From NCBI GenBank assembly GCA_947445495.1, contig CANFEI010000014.1, positions 1 to 11,356 of the forward strand: a stretch of 11,356 nt of DNA. The letters are read 5' to 3'. Positions 7,388 to 11,356 of the stretch are shown piece by piece. Below the pieces are notes generated by a model. It was not told where the DNA came from. It saw only the letters and a list, made by a program, of their open reading frames with translations, and did not search any database. The number at the start of each line of letters is the position of its first letter. Position 1 is the first letter of the stretch. The position numbers and the translations under genes were made by a program. This stretch comes from Alcaligenaceae bacterium. Lineage in GTDB: Bacteria; Pseudomonadota; Gammaproteobacteria; Burkholderiales; Burkholderiaceae.

Positions 7388-8038
7388 TTAAGAGGGTAAA
7401 TCGGCAAGCACTGTGCTCGTTGCACTGACTTTATCGCCGATCGCGACACGCGGTCGTGACCCAATTGGCAGATAGACATCGACCCTCGAGCCAAACCGGA
7501 TAAAGCCGTAACGCTGACCACGCGCGACGGTATCCCCAGCCTTGGCATAGCAAAGTATGCGCTTCGCAACCAAGCCGGCAACCTGCACCGCCGTCACGAT
7601 ATGCCCAGCATTCGTGCGCAGGACCATGGCATTACGTTCGTTTTCAAGCGATGCCTTGTCAAGCGCCGCATTGAAAAACTTACCTGCAAAATATTCAGTA
7701 CTCAACACTTCCCCGTCGACGGGGCTGCGGTTGCTGTGCACGTTAAAGACATTCATGAACACACTGATCTTGAGCGCCTCGCGCTGACCATAGGGATCAA
7801 GCGTTTGCTCAACCACAACGATGCGCCCGTCTGCGGGAGACAACACAGCATTGCTCTCGGTCGAGCCAGAGCGCGCAGGATCTCGGAAAAATTGCAAGAC
7901 AAAGACTGCAATCACCCAAAAGAGAATGGACCACGTCAGAGACAAAAACGTCACCAGCAAGGCGATCGCGACGGAGCCCGCGAGAAAGGGCCAACCCTCG
8001 CGGGCAATAATGGGGTGGGGATAATGTGGTGTATTCAT
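7388..8038 (-). CDS. psd: Phosphatidylserine decarboxylase proenzyme
   Basis: Pyruvoyl-dependent membrane enzyme converting phosphatidylserine to phosphatidylethanolamine. The chosen ATG at 8038 gives 216 residues, right for the short (PSD-A-like) bacterial type. A hydrophobic stretch (about 17-50) anchors the N-terminus and is followed by FRDP. Candidate self-cleavage residues are Asp70 (SPADG) and His101 (NVHSNRSP). Autocleavage is expected at Gly183-Ser184 in [11 protein letters not shown], Ser184 becoming the pyruvoyl group. A longer frame from 8101 would add 21 residues encoded by the terminator hairpin upstream and is unlikely to be used. The SD before 8038 is poor. The gene sits 20 bases past the ilvC terminator, with pssA directly after it. 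Confidence 0.95.
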   Translation of the reverse strand: MNTPHYPHPIIAREGWPFLAGSVAIALLVTFLSLTWSILFWVIAVFVLQFFRDPARSGSTESNAVLSPADGRIVVVEQTLDPYGQREALKISVFMNVFNVHSNRSPVDGEVLSTEYFAGKFFNAALDKASLENERNAMVLRTNAGHIVTAVQVAGLVAKRILCYAKAGDTVARGQRYGFIRFGSRVDVYLPIGSRPRVAIGDKVSATSTVLADLPS

Positions 8039-8058
8039 CGTAAGCGAAAGGTTAACCC

Positions 8059-8087
8059 AAAAAAACACGCCCCGAAGGGCGTGTTTT
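8059..8087 (-). terminator. Intrinsic terminator after ilvC
   Basis: On the minus strand an 11-bp perfect stem AAAACACGCCC/GGGCGTGTTTT closes a TTCG tetraloop with a C-G closing pair, an exceptionally stable loop. It is followed by U's continuous with the stem, seven T's in total. It lies 71 bases beyond the ilvC stop and ends 20 bases before the psd ATG. Confidence 0.92.
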
Positions 8088-8158
8088 CGAAGGCCAGGCA
8101 AACTGAGTCAGAGCTTTGTGTCGTCAAAACGGCACAAAACACCTGAGACAGCCCAGAA

Positions 8159-9193
<1,035 letters not shown>

Positions 9194-9256
9194 TTAAGTT
9201 GAATACAGTAATGCTTAAAGCTATTGGTTTGAATCAAATCAACCGACCAACGCCGA

Positions 9257-9748
9257 TCAAAGTTTAAGAATGCGTTCGCCGCGGCCAATCCCTGAGACAC
9301 CTGTACGAACGGTCTCGAGTATGGCGCTACGATCCAGCGCATTAATAAAAGCCTGCACCTTCTCTTGGTTTCCCGTGAGCTCGATGGTGTAGGCCTTATC
9401 TGTTACGTCGATGATGCGTCCACGGAAAATGTCCGCCATACGCTTCATCTCTTCGCGCTCTTTACCCACTGCGCGCACTTTAATCAACATCAGTTCGCGT
9501 TCAATGTGCGGGCCTTCTGTCAAGTCAACCACTTTGATCACATCAACCAAACGATTCAAGTGTTTAGTGATTTGCTCGATCACATCATCGGAACCCATGG
9601 TGACGAGCGTCAAGCGTGACAAGGTGCTGTCTTCAGTGGGCGCAACCGTCAGGGTTTCAATGTTGTAACCCCGAGCAGAAAACAAACCCACCACACGCGA
9701 GAGTGCGCCAGGAGCGTTTTCCATCAGAACAGAAATAACGTGTTTCAT
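9257..9748 (-). CDS. ilvH: Acetolactate synthase small (regulatory) subunit
   Basis: Regulatory subunit that activates IlvB and gives valine feedback inhibition. The 163 residues equal the usual IlvH/IlvN long form: an N-terminal ACT domain (about 3-75) with the effector-loop motif ENAPGALSRV (10-19), then the C-terminal ALS-small-subunit domain (about 82-160) ending GRGERILKL. A strong SD AAGGAG (9760-9755) lies 6 bases before the ATG. It overlaps the ilvB TAA (TAAGGAG), leaving a 10-base gap between the genes. Tight translational coupling of the two subunits is therefore expected. Confidence 0.97.
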   Translation of the reverse strand: MKHVISVLMENAPGALSRVVGLFSARGYNIETLTVAPTEDSTLSRLTLVTMGSDDVIEQITKHLNRLVDVIKVVDLTEGPHIERELMLIKVRAVGKEREEMKRMADIFRGRIIDVTDKAYTIELTGNQEKVQAFINALDRSAILETVRTGVSGIGRGERILKL

Positions 9749-9758
9749 GGTGGTCTCC

Positions 9759-11356
9759 TTATAGATCTTCAGAGCCGAGCAACATTTCGGTCAAGCCCTT
9801 GCCCGCCTTGACCATGGGCCAGACGTTTTCGCTTTGATCCGTAATGAAGTCCATGAAAACCAGACGATCTTTCAACTTGAACGCTTCGCGCAACGCGCCA
9901 TCGACGTCAGAGGGCTTGTCGATGCGCATACCCACGTGGCCATACGCTTCGGCCAGCTTGACGAAGTCAGGCAAGGCATCCATGTAGGACTCGGCGTAGC
10001 GCGAGGAATAGTCGATTTGCTGCCATTGGCGCACCATGCCGAGGTAACGGTTGTTCAGACACACGATCTTCGGTGTGAGGTGATACTGAAGACAGGTGGA
10101 GAGCTCTTGAATGTTCATCTGGATTGAGCCTTCGCCCGTGATGCACGCAACCGTTGCATCAGGATGGGCCATCTGAACACCCATGGCGTAGGGCAAACCA
10201 ACACCCATCGTGCCCAAGCCACCTGAATTGATCCAACGGCGTGGCTTATCAAACCCATAGTACTGCGCAGCCCACATTTGATGCTGACCGACATCAGACG
10301 TAATGTACGCGTCACCCGCGGTCACTTCCCAAAGCTTTTGTACGACTGCCTGAGGCTTAATCAGCTCGGCCGAATCGGCAAATTTCATGCACTCTTTGCC
10401 GCGCCAGACTTGAACCTGCTGCCACCATTTGGCCAAGGCGTCTTTATTAGGCTTGGTCTCTGCGGCTGCAACTTGATACTGCTCCATCAAGTCAATCAGC
10501 ACGTCTTTAACGTTCCCAACGATTGGCACGTCGACCTTCACGCGCTTAGAAATCGAAGAGGGATCGATATCGATATGAACAATCTTGCGTAGATTCTGTG
10601 CAAAGTGTTTGGGGTTACCAATCACACGGTCATCGAAACGCGCGCCGACTGCGATCAAGACATCGCAATGCTGCATTGCCATGTTTGCTTCGTAGGTGCC
10701 ATGCATACCCGGCATCCCGACGAATTGCTTATCGGTTGAAGGATACGCACCCAAGCCCATCAAGGTATTCGTGCAGGGTGCACCAATCATCTTGACGAAT
10801 TGTTGCAGCTCAGGCGCCGCGTCAGACAAGATCACGCCGCCACCCGAATAAATCATTGGGCGTTCGGCTTGCAGAAGCATCTGCACTGCCTTTTTGATTT
10901 GCCCCTGATGTCCTTTCACGACAGGCGTGTAGGAACGCATCACGGGCTCACCCTTGGCTGGCGAATACTTGTAGCGCGCCGCCGTGATGTCTTTGGGGAT
11001 ATCAACCAGCACGGGGCCAGGTCGTCCGGTACGCGCGAGGTAAAACGCTTTGTGCAGCGTGTCAGCCAAGTCTTTTATATCGCGCACTAAAAAGTTATGT
11101 TTCACGCAGGGGCGAGTAATACCCACTGTGTCGCATTCTTGAAATGCATCTTCACCGATCGCGTGGGTCGGAACCTGTCCGCTAATCACCACCATCGGGA
11201 TCGAGTCCATATAGGCTGTCGCAATACCTGTGACGGCATTGGTCACGCCCGGACCGCTTGTGACTAAGCAAACGCCAACCTTGTCAGACGAGCGCGCATA
11301 AGCATCTGCCGCGTGCACGGCTGCTTGCTCGTGTCGCACCAGAATATGTTTGAACT
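9759..11356 (-). CDS. ilvB: Acetolactate synthase large (catalytic) subunit, 5' end outside the window
   Basis: ThDP-dependent catalytic subunit that condenses two pyruvates, or pyruvate and 2-oxobutyrate. The frame stays open to the window edge (FKHIL precedes the Met at 11339), so roughly the first 45-50 residues are missing compared with the usual 570-590. Numbering from that internal Met: the catalytic Glu4 in RHEQAA, TSGPG at 27-31, the central FAD-type domain about 145-285 (GARFDDRV at 232-239), and the PP domain with GEGSIQMN at 402-409 and NN at 429-430 for diphosphate/Mg binding. GEG replaces the more familiar GDG; I recall this as common in betaproteobacterial IlvB/IlvI, so I do not read it as loss of function. 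Its stop overlaps the ilvH SD. The usual symbol could equally be ilvI. Confidence 0.97.
   Translation of the reverse strand, partial: FKHILVRHEQAAVHAADAYARSSDKVGVCLVTSGPGVTNAVTGIATAYMDSIPMVVISGQVPTHAIGEDAFQECDTVGITRPCVKHNFLVRDIKDLADTLHKAFYLARTGRPGPVLVDIPKDITAARYKYSPAKGEPVMRSYTPVVKGHQGQIKKAVQMLLQAERPMIYSGGGVILSDAAPELQQFVKMIGAPCTNTLMGLGAYPSTDKQFVGMPGMHGTYEANMAMQHCDVLIAVGARFDDRVIGNPKHFAQNLRKIVHIDIDPSSISKRVKVDVPIVGNVKDVLIDLMEQYQVAAAETKPNKDALAKWWQQVQVWRGKECMKFADSAELIKPQAVVQKLWEVTAGDAYITSDVGQHQMWAAQYYGFDKPRRWINSGGLGTMGVGLPYAMGVQMAHPDATVACITGEGSIQMNIQELSTCLQYHLTPKIVCLNNRYLGMVRQWQQIDYSSRYAESYMDALPDFVKLAEAYGHVGMRIDKPSDVDGALREAFKLKDRLVFMDFITDQSENVWPMVKAGKGLTEMLLGSEDL

Noticed and set aside
8039..8101. 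Upstream ATG (8101) for psd
   Set aside because: The extra residues would be encoded by the terminator stem-loop, and the family N-terminus fits the ATG at 8038.
7601..8146. 181-residue plus-strand open frame opposite psd
   Set aside because: Antisense to psd, running through the ilvC terminator, and without family features.
10130..10160. GEG instead of GDG in the ThDP motif of IlvB as a lost cofactor site
   Set aside because: Glu can serve the metal-binding role, the rest of the motif is intact, and I recall GEG in other betaproteobacterial enzymes of this family.

Overview
The window looks like ordinary chromosome from a betaproteobacterium, most likely of the order Burkholderiales. Protein wording in IlvB, IlvC, Psd and Pnp, and the order ilvB-ilvH-ilvC-psd-pssA followed further on by rpsO-pnp, are my grounds; this placement rests on remembered family sequences, not a search. 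Base composition is close to balanced. I see no mobile element, CRISPR array, rRNA or tRNA.

Layout, left to right. (1) 67-3281, plus strand: a full-length homodimeric-type pyruvate dehydrogenase E1 (AceE family) whose stop overlaps the start of a PIN-domain protein by four bases (ATGA). No E2 or E3 gene is adjacent. Several motif differences from E. coli AceE suggest a second, paralogous E1, possibly of the MdeB/2-oxobutyrate kind. (2) 3311-5880, minus strand: rpsO then pnp, the classical ribosomal protein S15 / polynucleotide phosphorylase pair. It has a consensus-like promoter, a leader with a hairpin whose loop is complementary to the rpsO Shine-Dalgarno, a long interrupted stem-loop between the two genes, and a terminator after pnp. 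(3) 6033-6604, plus strand: a small lipoprotein with two BamE/SmpA-like repeats and its own terminator. (4) 6603-8038, minus strand: psd and pssA, the two steps from CDP-diacylglycerol to phosphatidylethanolamine. (5) 8059-11356, minus strand: ilvB (5' end outside the window), ilvH and ilvC, the acetohydroxyacid synthase holoenzyme and the next enzyme of branched-chain amino acid synthesis, closed by a strong UUCG-loop terminator only 20 bases before psd.

Functional links. IlvB and IlvH form one enzyme whose product feeds IlvC. PssA makes phosphatidylserine, which Psd decarboxylates. Pnp degrades RNA, and in E. coli the rpsO-pnp transcript is itself processed and autoregulated. The E1 enzyme consumes 2-oxoacids (pyruvate, perhaps 2-oxobutyrate) that are also IlvBH substrates, but that link is inference.

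No clearly new multi-gene system is visible. The observations most worth following are the possible SD-sequestering pseudoknot in the rpsO leader, the orphan E1 translationally coupled to an antitoxin-less PIN protein, the 42-base stem-loop between rpsO and pnp, and the terminator just ahead of psd-pssA.
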